Shown here piece after piece: positions 31,925-42,169 of a stretch of 64,000 nucleotides of DNA; the first letter of the stretch is position 1, and every line of letters starts with the position of its first letter. The DNA is from Streptomyces liangshanensis. Lineage in GTDB: Bacteria > Actinomycetota > Actinomycetes > Streptomycetales > Streptomycetaceae. Location: contig NZ_CP050177.1 of NCBI RefSeq assembly GCF_011694815.1, positions 6,455,501 through 6,519,500 on the forward strand, written 5' to 3'. A program made the translations under genes and the position numbers. Under the pieces are notes generated by a model that had not been told where the DNA came from, ran no database searches, and saw only the letters and a program-made list of their open reading frames with translations.

Positions 31925-33731
31925 GCTCCCGCTCGGCGCGTGGGTCGACTCCGCCGTCGGCTTCCTCCAGCGCCACCTGTCCTGGCTGTTCGACGCGATC
32001 GGTTCCGTCGTCTCCGGCATGTACGACGGCATCGACGCGGTGCTCTCCGCGCCCGAACCCCTGCTCCTGGCCGGCATCCTCGCCGTCCTCGCGTGGTGGC
32101 TGCGCAGCCTGCTCGCCGGCGTGCTGGCCTTCGCGGGCTTCGCGCTCATCGACTCCGTCGAGCTGTGGGACGACTCCATGGCGACGCTGTCGCTGGTCCT
32201 CGTCGCCACCGTCGTCACGCTGGTCATCGCGATCCCGCTGGGCATCTGGGCCGCGCGGTCGAAGACCGTCGGCGCCGTCGTCCGGCCCGTGCTCGACTTC
32301 ATGCAGACGATGCCCGCGATGGTCTACCTGATCCCCGGGGTGTTCTTCTTCGGGGTCGGGGTCGTGCCCGGCATCATCGCGACGATCATCTTCGCGCTGC
32401 CGCCCGGCGTCCGGATGACCGAACTGGGCATCCGTCAGGTCGACGCCGAACTGGTCGAGGCCGCCGAGGCGTTCGGCACCAGCCCCCGCGACACCCTGCT
32501 CCGCGTCCAGCTCCCGCTGGCCCTCCGGACGATCATGGCGGGCATCAACCAGGTCATCATGCTGGGCCTGTCCATGGTGGTCATCGCCGGCATGGTCGGC
32601 GGCGGCGGACTCGGCGGGGACGTCTTCCAGGCCATCGGCAACGTCAACATCGGCCTCGGCTTCGAGGCGGGCGTCTCCGTCGTCGTCCTCGCGATGTACC
32701 TCGACCGCATCACCGGCGCGCTCAGCCTCCAGGTCTCCCCGGTCGGCCGCCGCGCGCTGGCCAGGGCCAAGGAACTGGCCGGCGGACCGAGGATCTGGGA
32801 CCACCGGCCGCAACCCGCCGTCGCGATCGCCGGAGCGGTCGTCCTGGCGCTCGTCGCCGGCGGACTCGGCGTCTTCGGCGGCTCCCCCGCGAAGGACAAC
32901 ACCGCGTCCGGCGCCGGGAACGTCGGCAAGGGCGAGAAGATCACCATGGGCTACATCCCCTGGGACGAGGGCATCGCCTCCACGTTCCTCTGGAAGGAAC
33001 TGCTGGAGGAGCGCGGTTACGACGTCGACGCCCGGCAGTACGAGGCGGGCGCGCTTTACGCCGGCCAGGCGGGCGGCCAGATCGACATCCAGACCGACTC
33101 CTGGCTGCCCGTCACCCACGCCGCGTACTGGGCCAAGTACAAGAACCAGCTGGAGGACATGGGTTCCTGGTACGACCAGACGTCGCTGGAGCTCTCCGTG
33201 CCCTCGTACGTGAAGGGCGTCCACTCGCTCGCCGACCTCAAGGGCAAGGCGTCCACCTTCCAGGGCCGCATCATCGGCATCGAGCCCGGCGCGGGCGAGA
33301 TGGGCCTCCTCAAGGACAAGGTCCTCAAGGCCTACGGCCTGGAGGGGGAGTACGAGGTCGTCGACGGATCGACCCCCGCCATGCTCTCCGAGTTGAAGCG
33401 GTCGTACGAGAAGAAGGAACCGCTCGTCGTCGTGCTGTGGTCGCCGCACTGGGCGTACAACACCTACGACCTCACCAAGCTCGACGACCCCAGGAACGTC
33501 TGGGGCACGGGCGACGGCATCCACACCCTGACCCGCGGGGGATTCACCGACGACCACCCCCGGGTCGCGTCCTGGCTCAAGGACTTCGACATCAGCGAGA
33601 AGCAACTCACCAGCCTGGAGGCCACGATCCAGTCCACCGGCAAGGGCAAGGAGCAGGAGGCGGTACGGGCCTGGCTCAAGGACAACCCGCGCGCGGCCGA
33701 CACGTGGACACCCGTGGCGCACGGCGAGTAG
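31917..33731 (+). CDS. Glycine betaine ABC permease fused to substrate-binding domain
   Basis: 604 residues. Residues 1 to about 290 form a ProW-type permease with multiple membrane helices and the EAA-type loop EAAEAFGTSPRDTLLRVQLPLALRT. A further membrane helix near 300 anchors a ProX/OpuAC binding domain (residues about 335-604: MGYIPWDEGIASTFLWKELLEERGY, DSWLPVTHAAYW). Such OpuABC-type fusions import betaine or proline and give osmotic tolerance. The ATG lies inside the end of the ATPase gene, so expression is coupled. A hairpin follows the stop. Confidence 0.92.
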   Translation: MPRLPLGAWVDSAVGFLQRHLSWLFDAIGSVVSGMYDGIDAVLSAPEPLLLAGILAVLAWWLRSLLAGVLAFAGFALIDSVELWDDSMATLSLVLVATVVTLVIAIPLGIWAARSKTVGAVVRPVLDFMQTMPAMVYLIPGVFFFGVGVVPGIIATIIFALPPGVRMTELGIRQVDAELVEAAEAFGTSPRDTLLRVQLPLALRTIMAGINQVIMLGLSMVVIAGMVGGGGLGGDVFQAIGNVNIGLGFEAGVSVVVLAMYLDRITGALSLQVSPVGRRALARAKELAGGPRIWDHRPQPAVAIAGAVVLALVAGGLGVFGGSPAKDNTASGAGNVGKGEKITMGYIPWDEGIASTFLWKELLEERGYDVDARQYEAGALYAGQAGGQIDIQTDSWLPVTHAAYWAKYKNQLEDMGSWYDQTSLELSVPSYVKGVHSLADLKGKASTFQGRIIGIEPGAGEMGLLKDKVLKAYGLEGEYEVVDGSTPAMLSELKRSYEKKEPLVVVLWSPHWAYNTYDLTKLDDPRNVWGTGDGIHTLTRGGFTDDHPRVASWLKDFDISEKQLTSLEATIQSTGKGKEQEAVRAWLKDNPRAADTWTPVAHGE

Positions 33732-33761
33732 CACCCGCCGTGGGGCCCGCCTCCGGCGTAC

Positions 33762-33795
33762 GGCCGCGGTACCGGTGAGGGCCGGTGCCGCGGCC
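33762..33795 (+). terminator. Terminator after betaine ABC operon
   Basis: 14-base arms (33762-33775 and 33782-33795) pairing at 13 positions around a six-base loop, 31 bases after the stop codon. Confidence 0.7.
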
Positions 33796-33918
33796 CCACC
33801 GGTACCGGTATGCGCCGGAGACGCGCATGATGGAGCGAGAGGGGGAACCTCCGGGGACAGCCCTTGTACCGGCGTCAACTCTGAGAGGATGACGATCCGG
33901 TCGGGAGGGAGCCCAGAC

Positions 33919-34467
33919 ATGGACGACAAGGAAGCGCTCAGGGTGGGCGCCGCCGTCCGCAGGAGGCGCAGGTCGCTGGGCCTGACGCTGGCGGCGGTCG
34001 CGGCCCGCAGCGGGCTTTCCGTGCCCTTCCTGAGCCAGATCGAGAACGAACGCGCGAGACCCAGCACCCGCTCCCTGGAGCGGGTGGCGGACGCGCTGGA
34101 GACCACGATCCCCAAGCTGCACGCGGCGGCCGACTCCGCGCGCACGGTCGACGTCGTCCGGGCGGGCGACGGAGGCCCCGGCGTGCGCCGGGTGGCGCGC
34201 GGCGGACACCAGTTGCACGCCAAGGAGTACACGGGCGAGCAGGACACCGGCCGGGAGTACCAGCACCGCAACGACGAGGTGATGTACATCGCCGACGGCG
34301 CCGCGGAGGTCGAGGCCGAGGGGCGCGCGTACCGCCTGGAGCGCGGCGACACGCTGTATCTGTCCGGTGGGGTACGGCACCGGTGGCGCGCCACCGAGCC
34401 GGGCACCCGGATCCTTGTCGTCGCGGTCGCGGAACACATCGACGCGACCGTCGACCCGCCGCGCTGA
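33919..34467 (+). CDS. XRE-family regulator with cupin domain
   Basis: 182 residues. Helix-turn-helix at residues about 10-65 (LRVGAAVRRRRRSLGLTLAAVAARSGLSVPFLSQIENE) and a cupin sensor domain at about 100-175 (EYQHRNDEVMYIADGAAEVEAEGRAYRLERGDTLYLSGGVRHRWRA). Such regulators often control small-molecule uptake or polyamine/osmolyte catabolism. GGGAGG precedes the ATG. It follows the betaine transporter on the same strand, but a terminator separates them, so a regulatory link is possible and unproven. Confidence 0.88.
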   Translation: MDDKEALRVGAAVRRRRRSLGLTLAAVAARSGLSVPFLSQIENERARPSTRSLERVADALETTIPKLHAAADSARTVDVVRAGDGGPGVRRVARGGHQLHAKEYTGEQDTGREYQHRNDEVMYIADGAAEVEAEGRAYRLERGDTLYLSGGVRHRWRATEPGTRILVVAVAEHIDATVDPPR

Positions 34468-34475
34468 CACCGCCC

Positions 34476-35243
34476 ATGACGTCTCCTCGGAAGGTACGCC
34501 GGGTCGTCTCGCTCGTCCCCTCGCTCACCGAGGCCGTCGCGGTCGGCGCGCCCGGCCTGCTGGTGGGCGCCACCGACTGGTGCGTCCACCCGGCCGGCCT
34601 CGACGTCGTACGGATCGGCGGCACCAAGAACCCCGACGTGGCGGCGATCGCCGCCCTCCGCCCCGACCTGGTGATCGCCAACGAGGAGGAGAACCGCGCC
34701 CCCGACCTGGCCGCCCTGCGCGCCGCCGGACTCGACGTCATGGTCACCGAGGTCAGGAGCCTGGACCAGGCCTTCGCCGAGCTGGAGCGCGTCCTGCTGG
34801 CCGGCTGCGGGCTCACCGCCCCGCCCCGCTGGCTGGACGACGCGCGGGCCGCGTGGGCCGCCCCGCCCTCGGCCCCGTACCCGCCGCGCACCGCCGTCGT
34901 CCCGGTCTGGCGCCGCCCCTGGATGGTCCTCGGCAGCGACACGTTCGCCGGGGACCTGCTGGCCCGCCTCGGCGTACGGAACGTGTACGCCGACCACCCC
35001 GAGCGCTACCCCCGCGTCCCGGTGGCCGAGCTGCGCGCGTCCGGCGCCGACCTCGTGGTCCTGCCCGACGAGCCGTACCGCTTCACCGCCGACGACGGCC
35101 CCGAGGCCTTCCCCGGCCTGCCCGCCGCGCTCGTCGACGGGCGGTTCCTCACCTGGTACGGCCCGTCCCTGGCCGGGGCGCCCGCGGCGCTGCGGGCAGC
35201 GCTCCGCCGAGCAGGCCCCGTACCGTCCCCGCGCCGACCGTGA
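34476..35243 (+). CDS. Helical-backbone metal receptor (BtuF-like) without signal peptide
   Basis: 255 residues with the fold of cobalamin/iron-siderophore-binding proteins: VVSLVPSLTEAVAVGAPGLLVGATDWCVHP at the N-terminus and PDLVIANEEENRAPDLAALRAAGLDVMVTEV. It begins straight at the mature domain: no Sec or lipoprotein signal is visible from the ATG at 34476, so it should stay cytoplasmic. No permease or ATPase partner is adjacent. It starts eight bases after the XRE-cupin gene. Its 3' end overlaps the convergent transporter gene by 95 bases. Confidence 0.8.
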   Translation: MTSPRKVRRVVSLVPSLTEAVAVGAPGLLVGATDWCVHPAGLDVVRIGGTKNPDVAAIAALRPDLVIANEEENRAPDLAALRAAGLDVMVTEVRSLDQAFAELERVLLAGCGLTAPPRWLDDARAAWAAPPSAPYPPRTAVVPVWRRPWMVLGSDTFAGDLLARLGVRNVYADHPERYPRVPVAELRASGADLVVLPDEPYRFTADDGPEAFPGLPAALVDGRFLTWYGPSLAGAPAALRAALRRAGPVPSPRRP

Positions 35244-36303
35244 CCCAGGCCGACACCAGCACGACGAACAGGCCCGCCGCGAGCCACTGGAACGCCACCA
35301 GGCCCGTCCGGAGCGCCAGCACCTCCGCGCCGGTCACGCAGGTCCCGACCGGGAATGTGAACGCCCACCACCCCATCGAGAACGGCATCCCGCGCCGCAG
35401 CGCCCGCATCACCAGCGCGGCGGACAGCGCCAGCCACAGCAGCGCGAACCCCATCACCGCGACGCCGTAGACGACGGCGAACGCGCCGAGGGCGGCCGGG
35501 AGGGAGCCGCTGACCGCCGTCGGGGCCACGTCCGCGAGCCGCCCCACCGCCGTCGTGGACTGGCCCAGCGGGCCGAGCACCAGGAACATCGCGGGCGTCA
35601 GCGCGAGCGGCAGCGGCCCGAGCAGCAACAGCCGGCCGGCGATCAGCGGCAGGAGCGCGAGCGTGGCGAGCAGGCTCAGCCCGAACATCGCGTAACACCC
35701 CAGCAGCAGCGCCTCCCGCCCCTGCCCGGCCGGCAGGTGCGGCACCAGCCCCGCCCCGGCCCCCGCCGCGACCATCGGCGGCACCACCGGCAGCAGCCAG
35801 ACGGGCGACACGTCCGCGAGGGTGAGCCGGTGCCGTACGACCATCAGGTACGGGATCGCCACGGCGACCACCAGCCCCAGGACCGTGCCCACGCCGAACA
35901 GCACAGCGTCCACGCGCAGCGCGGCCCCTGGGCCGAGCACGTCACCGCCCACGGCGAGCGTGGCGCCGCCCACCGCCAGCAGGGCCATCGGCAGGCATCC
36001 GAAGAAGGGCGCGACGGCCGGGTCCAGGAGATCGGCGCGCGCCCGGTCCCGATGCCGCGCCCAGCGCGTGGCACGGGCGGCCAGCACGGCGACGAGCAGC
36101 ACGGCCGACAGCGCCCACACCGCCGCGGAGGCGGCCCGCAGGCCCGGCACCCGCTGCGGGAGGGCGGCCCCCGCGCTCGCCACGACGGCCGTCCCCATGA
36201 CCGTCGCGTACCAGGCGGGACCCAGGTGACGCGGCGCCGACGGGCGGGGGAGCGGCGCGACGGCGGGAGGGCGGGTGACCGGGTGCGGGGCGAGGCTGAC
36301 CAT
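35149..36303 (-). CDS. SLAC1/TehA-family transporter (C4-dicarboxylate/tellurite/sulfite exporter type)
   Basis: 384 residues with about ten membrane helices and the family's N-terminal GPAWYATVMGTAVVASAGAAL segment. TehA/Mae1/SSU1-type proteins are anion channels or exporters for chloride, malate, sulfite or tellurite-related ions; the substrate cannot be told here. It is divergent from a LysR gene 70 bases away, which probably controls it. The ATG codon is the first in frame after the intergenic region. Last residues are Pro/Arg-rich. Confidence 0.85.
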   Translation of the reverse strand: MVSLAPHPVTRPPAVAPLPRPSAPRHLGPAWYATVMGTAVVASAGAALPQRVPGLRAASAAVWALSAVLLVAVLAARATRWARHRDRARADLLDPAVAPFFGCLPMALLAVGGATLAVGGDVLGPGAALRVDAVLFGVGTVLGLVVAVAIPYLMVVRHRLTLADVSPVWLLPVVPPMVAAGAGAGLVPHLPAGQGREALLLGCYAMFGLSLLATLALLPLIAGRLLLLGPLPLALTPAMFLVLGPLGQSTTAVGRLADVAPTAVSGSLPAALGAFAVVYGVAVMGFALLWLALSAALVMRALRRGMPFSMGWWAFTFPVGTCVTGAEVLALRTGLVAFQWLAAGLFVVLVSAWVTVGAGTVRGLLGGALPAAPRAPRPGTGRTR

Positions 36304-36351
36304 GTCCTCAGCCTGCGGCGGGGGCGGCCGCCCCACCAGCCCCTTTGTTCC

Positions 36352-36367
36352 TATGAGGCCATAAGCT
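36352..36367 (+). promoter_or_regulatory. LysR-type dyad and leaderless -10 between divergent genes
   Basis: TATG-AGGC-CATA dyad at 36352-36363 within the divergent gap, a plausible LysR binding half. TAAGCT (36362-36367) ends seven bases before the LysR ATG at 36374, giving leaderless geometry. The overlap of the two would allow autorepression. Confidence 0.45.
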
Positions 36368-36373
36368 GGACCT

Positions 36374-37327
36374 ATGACCGATGTGTCTCGTGCGCCCGAG
36401 GGGCAGCCGCTCGCACACCGGGTGCCCGACCTCGGCGCGCTGGAACTGCTGCTGGCCGTCGCCCGGCTGGGCAGCCTCGGGCGCGCGGCCCGGGAGACCG
36501 GCATCAGCCAGCCGGCCGCCAGCGGCCGGATCCAGGCCATGGAACGGCAGCTCGGGGTGGCGCTGCTGGACCGCTCGCCGCGCGGCTCCCGCCTCACCGA
36601 CGCGGGCATCCTCGTCACGGAGTGGGCCCGGCGCGTCGTGGAGTCGGCGGAGGCCTTCGACGCGGGCGCGCAGGCGCTGCGGGCCCGCCAGGACTCCCGG
36701 CTGCGGGTCGCCGCCAGCATGACGATCGCCGAGTACCTGCTGCCGGGCTGGCTGATCGCCCTGCACCGGGCGCGTCCCGGCACGGCCGTGTCCCTGTACG
36801 CGGGCAATTCCGACAGCGTCGGGGCGCGCGTCCTCGCCCACGAGGCGGACCTCGGCTTCGTCGAGGGCCCGACCGTGCCGGCGGGGCTCGACGCCACCGT
36901 CATCGGCCACGACCGGCTGGTGGTGGTCGCCGCGCCCGGCCACCCCTGGGCCCGCCGCCGTACCCCGCTCGACCCGTCCGAGCTCGCCGCCACCGGCCTG
37001 ATCCTGCGGGAACCGGGCTCCGGCAACCGCCAGGTGCTCGACGCTGTCCTCGCCCCGTACGGGGGCCCCGCCGCGCCCCTGCTGGAACTGGCGTCCACCA
37101 CCGCGCTGAAGGCCGCGGTGATGGGCGGCGTGGGGCCGTGCGTGCTGAGCGAACTGGCGGTGGCGGAGGAGCTGGCGGCCCGCCGCCTGGTGGCCGTACC
37201 GGTGTCCGGCCTCGACCTGGGCCGCGAACTGCGCGCCGTCTGGCCCTCGGGTCCCCGCCCCACGGGCCCGGCCCGGGAGCTCCTGGCCCTGACGCGTCAG
37301 GGCGCCCCGACGGTACGGACGCCCTGA
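36374..37327 (+). CDS. LysR-family transcriptional regulator
   Basis: 317 residues. N-terminal winged helix (LELLLAVARLGSLGRAARETGISQPAASGRIQAMERQLGVALLDR) and periplasmic-binding-protein-like effector domain from about residue 110. Divergent from the SLAC1-like transporter, which it most likely regulates; sulfite or dicarboxylate are reasonable ligands given that family. The ATG has no ribosome site and is probably leaderless. The 3' end carries a short tandem repeat that crosses the stop codon. Confidence 0.9.
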   Translation: MTDVSRAPEGQPLAHRVPDLGALELLLAVARLGSLGRAARETGISQPAASGRIQAMERQLGVALLDRSPRGSRLTDAGILVTEWARRVVESAEAFDAGAQALRARQDSRLRVAASMTIAEYLLPGWLIALHRARPGTAVSLYAGNSDSVGARVLAHEADLGFVEGPTVPAGLDATVIGHDRLVVVAAPGHPWARRRTPLDPSELAATGLILREPGSGNRQVLDAVLAPYGGPAAPLLELASTTALKAAVMGGVGPCVLSELAVAEELAARRLVAVPVSGLDLGRELRAVWPSGPRPTGPARELLALTRQGAPTVRTP

Positions 37328-37359
37328 CGGTACGGACGCCCCGACGGTACGGGCGCCCT
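37309..37359 (+). repeat. 17-bp tandem repeat across LysR stop codon
   Basis: Three units of GACGGTACGGACGCCCT with one or two changes each; the LysR stop lies at the first unit junction. Because 17 is not a multiple of three, copy changes would alter only downstream non-coding sequence. Confidence 0.8.
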
Positions 37360-37374
37360 GGCGGTCCTGAGGGT

Positions 37375-37407
37375 CGCGCGGCCCGGATCCCGGCTCCGGG
37401 CCGCGCG
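37375..37407. terminator. Bidirectional terminator
   Basis: Perfect 13-bp arms CGCGCGGCCCGGA and complement around a seven-base loop, between the convergent LysR and PhoX-like genes. Confidence 0.8.
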
Positions 37408-37416
37408 GCCGGGGCG

Positions 37417-38889
37417 TCAGCCCTGGTGGCGCCAGGGGCCGGTGATGGCCAGCAAGATGCCGGGATTCTGGATGCTCGCGTACAGCGTCCGGCCGTCGGG
37501 CGAGAAGACCACGCCGGCGAACTCGCTGTAGGACGGCGACTCCGGGGTGCCGTCGTTCAGCTCGTTGCGGGCGATCGGGTAGGTCTTGCCCGCGTCCGTC
37601 GCGCCGAAGAGGTGCTGGACGCCCTCCCCGTCCTCCGCGAGGATCACGCCGCCGTACGGGGAGACCGTGATGTTGTCGGGGCCGTCGAGGGCGCCGTCCT
37701 TCGACGGGTCGGGGTTGACGCCGAGGATGAGCTTGAGGGTCAGCTTGCGGCGGGCCGGGTCGTAGAACCACACCTGCCCGTCGTGCTGGACCGGGCTCTC
37801 CTCCCGCGCGAAGGACGAGACGATGTACGCCCCGCCGTCGGCCCACCACATGCCCTCCAGCTTGCGGGCGCGGGTGACCTGGGAGTCGGTGAACTGCTTG
37901 CGCACCGGTACGGTCTTGGCGTCACGGTCGCGCACGGCCACCCAGTCGACGCCGTAGACGGTCCCCACCGCGGTGGCACGGGACAGGTCGTCCACGAACC
38001 GGCCCCGCGCGTCGAAGCACTTGAAGGCCTCCAGCACACCGGCGGTGTCGGAGAGGCCGCGCAGCTTGCCCCGGCCGTGCCGGAAGCCGTGCGGCGGAGT
38101 CCAGCGGTACAGCAGGCCGTTGGGGTCCGCGGCGTCCTCGGTGAGGTACATGTGGCCGCGCTTCGTGTCGACGACGACGGCCTCGTGGTCGTACCGTCCG
38201 AGCGCCTTGACGGGCTTCGGGTCCCGGTTGGCGCGGCGGTCGTACGGGTCGACCTCGAAGACGTACCCGTGGTCCTTGGTCATGCCGTTCTCGCCGGCCT
38301 TGGCGGTGTTCTCCTCGCAGGTCAGCCAGGTGCCCCAGGGGCTGCGGCCGCCGGCGCAGTTCTGCTGCGTACCCGCGAGACCGACCCACTCGGCCACGTG
38401 GCGGCCGTCCTTGGAGATCTCCACGACGGTGCAGCCGCCGGGCGCGGCGGGGTCGTACACGAGACCGGGCGTGAGCGGTACCGGGTGGTCGACGGCGGCG
38501 CGGTTGTCGCGGATCTCGTGGTTGGTGACGAGGAGGGTGGAGCCGCGCGTGCCCTCGAACGCGGCCGTGCCGTCGTGCTTGTTCGGGGTGAACTCACCCG
38601 ACTCCAGCTTGGTGACGCCGGCGTGGGTGATCACCTTGTAGGAGAACCCGGCGGGCAGCGCGAGCAGCCCCTTCGGGTCGTCGATCAGCGGGCCGTAACC
38701 GGTCTTGCGCTGGTGTCCCTTGGAGTGCTCGCCGTGCTCGTCGTGGGCCTGGCCACGGGCCGCCGCGTCCTCACGGCTCTCGTCGGCGTACGCGTAGGCA
38801 CTCGCGGTGGACAGCAGGCCGGCGGTGCCGGCGAGGGTGATACCCGTGCCTGCGGACTTCCTGGCGAAGTCTCTTCGGGTGAGGGACAC
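37417..38889 (-). CDS. phoX: Tat-exported PhoX-like phosphatase (DUF839)
   Basis: 490 residues. Twin-arginine signal RRDFARKSAGTGITLAGTAGLLS at the N-terminus, then a DUF839/PhoX beta-propeller-like domain (LLVTNHEIRDNRAAV, WGTWLTCEENTAKAGENG, YDHEAVVVDTKRGHMYLTEDA). PhoX enzymes are calcium/iron alkaline phosphatases exported folded by the Tat system and induced by phosphate shortage. The GTG follows an AAGGAG site. A two-unit PHO box lies 66 bases upstream. The specific name is probable; DUF839 also includes uncharacterised members. Confidence 0.85.
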   Translation of the reverse strand: MSLTRRDFARKSAGTGITLAGTAGLLSTASAYAYADESREDAAARGQAHDEHGEHSKGHQRKTGYGPLIDDPKGLLALPAGFSYKVITHAGVTKLESGEFTPNKHDGTAAFEGTRGSTLLVTNHEIRDNRAAVDHPVPLTPGLVYDPAAPGGCTVVEISKDGRHVAEWVGLAGTQQNCAGGRSPWGTWLTCEENTAKAGENGMTKDHGYVFEVDPYDRRANRDPKPVKALGRYDHEAVVVDTKRGHMYLTEDAADPNGLLYRWTPPHGFRHGRGKLRGLSDTAGVLEAFKCFDARGRFVDDLSRATAVGTVYGVDWVAVRDRDAKTVPVRKQFTDSQVTRARKLEGMWWADGGAYIVSSFAREESPVQHDGQVWFYDPARRKLTLKLILGVNPDPSKDGALDGPDNITVSPYGGVILAEDGEGVQHLFGATDAGKTYPIARNELNDGTPESPSYSEFAGVVFSPDGRTLYASIQNPGILLAITGPWRHQG

Positions 38890-38954
38890 GTTGATCTCCT
38901 TGAGCGGGTGGGGCGTTGGCCGGTGAGGCCTCGGGGCTGCCTCACCGTGTCCTG

Positions 38955-38976
38955 GAACGGCGAACGGAATGTGAAC
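38955..38976 (-). promoter_or_regulatory. PHO box (PhoP operator)
   Basis: Two direct 11-base units on the minus strand, GTTCACATTCC and GTTCGCCGTTC, matching the streptomycete PHO-box pattern of repeated GTTCACC-like heptamers with four-base spacers. It lies upstream of the PhoX-like phosphatase gene, as expected for the Pho regulon. Confidence 0.7.
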
Positions 38977-39014
38977 GGAGCACGACAAGAAGATGCACGC
39001 GGGTCCGGGCCGGT

Positions 39015-39706
39015 TCAGGCGCCCCCGCGCTCCGCCGCCGCGCGGACCAGGGCCGCCATGACCCGGGTGTCCCGCGCCATCTCCGGGTGCCACTGCACCC
39101 CCAGCGCCCAGTGGGGCGGCGCCAGTTCGATCGCCTCGACCGTGCCGTCCGAGGCGAACGCCGACACCGTCAGGCCGTCCCCGAGCCGGTCGACCGACTG
39201 GTGGTGCTGGGTCGGTACGGTCGTCTCCTCGTCGACCAGCGACCCGTACAGCGTGCCCGGCACGGGCTTCACGTCGTGCGCGCCGAACGTGCCGACGACC
39301 GTCGCGGTGTGCCCGTCCAGGTGCTGGACGAGTGTGCCGCCGACCGCCACGTTCAGCAGTTGCATGCCCCGGCAGATACCGAGCAGCGGCGTCCCGGACG
39401 CCAACGCGGCCCCGATCAGGGCCAGTTCCCACGCGTCCCGCTCCCGCGCCGGCGGCCCGGTGCGGGGATGCGGCTCGGCGCCGTACCGTACGGGCTCCAC
39501 GTCGGGCCCGCCCGCGATCACCAGCCCGTCCAGCCGGGCCACCACCGCGGCCGCCGCGGCCGGGTCGTCGGGCGGCAGCATCGCGGCCAGGCCGCCCGCC
39601 CGCCGCACGAGCGTCGGGTAGGCGGCGGGCAGCAGGGCGGCGGGCAGGTCCCAGGTGCCCCAGCGCGCGGAGTCCTCCAGGTAGGTGCTGACGCCGATGA
39701 GCGGCT

Positions 39707-39710
<4 letters not shown>
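39015..39710 (-). CDS. Gamma-glutamyl-gamma-aminobutyrate hydrolase-like class I amidotransferase (PuuD type)
   Basis: 231 residues. Class I glutaminase fold with nucleophile Cys in LLGICRGMQLLNVAVGG and the His/Glu pair in LGVQWHPEMA. PuuD-type enzymes cleave gamma-glutamyl amides after oxidation of a glutamylated amine. Its ATG overlaps the permease stop (ATGA), so transport and hydrolysis are coupled. In this cluster it should release glutamate from a gamma-glutamylated ethanolamine or polyamine derivative. Confidence 0.88.
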
Positions 39711-41218
<1,508 letters not shown>

Positions 41219-41353
41219 GAGCAGCTCCTGCCTCGGTGGTGCCGGGTGGCGGGCAAAGGTGTGAGGCCACACCTTTGCGGGCCGCGCGGGGCCGCGCAAG
41301 CCCTCTGCGTCAACACGCGGTTACTTCTTCGACCCGCCGTCACTTCCCGGCGC

Positions 41354-42091
41354 TCAGGCCAGGAACCCCCGCAGCAGCGCCGCCGTCCCCGCGCAATGCT
41401 CGCGCGTCATCTCGCGCGCCCCGTCCGCGTCCCCGTCGAGCACCGCCCCCACCAGCGCCGTGTGCTGCCGCTGCGAGTGCTCCAGGTTCCGTACGAGCAG
41501 CGGGATGCAGTCCAGCAGGTCGTTGACCGTCGCCCGGACGGCCGCGTACTGCGCGGCCAGCGTCGGCGAGCCGGACAGCTCGGCCAGGGTCAGGTGCAGC
41601 AGGGTGTCCAGCCTGCGGTACTCCGCCAGCGGGGCGTCATGGGTCGCCGTGAGCGCCGCCCGCAGCCGCTCCGCGCGCTCCCCGTCCAGCCCGTGCGCCG
41701 CGCACAGCCCCGCCGCGCCCACCTCCAGCACCTCGCGGAACCGCAGGACGTCCTCGATGTCCACGCCCGCCACCCGCCGCCGCAGCTCCTCCTCGGCGCC
41801 GCCCGCCGGGGTGTCGGGCCGGGGGCGCACGAACGTACCGCCGTACCTGCCCCGGCGGCTCTCCACCAGGCCCTGGTCCTGGAGCACCTTGAGCACCTCG
41901 CGCAGCGTGACCCGGCTGATCCGCAGCCGGTCCGCCAACTCGCGCTCCGCGGGCAGCCGTTCGCCGCCCGCCACCAGACCGAGCCGGACGACCTGGAGGA
42001 TCTGTTCCAGCGCCTCCTCGAAACCGTTGCCGGCCCGTACGGGCCGCAGGACCGGGGTCAGCGGGTCCATCGGCTCGTTCTTCTTCGCCAC
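41354..42091 (-). CDS. GntR/FadR-type transcriptional regulator
   Basis: 245 residues from GTG 42091, chosen because GGGAAGGGG lies just upstream. N-terminal winged helix ERELADRLRISRVTLREVLKVLQDQGLVESRRG and a C-terminal all-helical FCD ligand domain (FREVLEVGAAGLCAAHG, HLTLAELSGSPTLAAQY). It lies between the permease and ligase arms of the ethanolamine cluster and is divergent from the ligase gene, so it is the likely cluster regulator. Confidence 0.88.
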   Translation of the reverse strand: MAKKNEPMDPLTPVLRPVRAGNGFEEALEQILQVVRLGLVAGGERLPAERELADRLRISRVTLREVLKVLQDQGLVESRRGRYGGTFVRPRPDTPAGGAEEELRRRVAGVDIEDVLRFREVLEVGAAGLCAAHGLDGERAERLRAALTATHDAPLAEYRRLDTLLHLTLAELSGSPTLAAQYAAVRATVNDLLDCIPLLVRNLEHSQRQHTALVGAVLDGDADGAREMTREHCAGTAALLRGFLA

Positions 42092-42153
42092 GTCGCCGTT
42101 TCCCCTTCCCAATCAATGGTCTCCAGGAATACCTTATGGCTTCCGGCTGACCG
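42092..42153. promoter_or_regulatory. Divergent control region with candidate GntR operator
   Basis: The 78-base gap between the regulator and ligase start codons is relatively AT-rich. It contains an imperfect dyad, AATGGT and ACCTTA spaced by ten bases (42115-42136), that fits a FadR-subfamily operator only loosely. Promoters for both directions must lie here; no hexamers are strong enough to assign. Confidence 0.35.
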
Positions 42154-42169
42154 AAGGAGGCTCCATCCC

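Noticed and set aside
31755..34997. 1080-codon open frame on the minus strand opposite the betaine transporter, XRE and metal-receptor genes
   Set aside because: Spans several real genes on the other strand, low-complexity translation, no ribosome site or motif.
35737..39621. 1294-codon open frame on the plus strand across the SLAC1-like, LysR and PhoX regions
   Set aside because: Overlaps well-supported genes in another frame or strand and shows only Arg/Gly/Pro-rich sequence.
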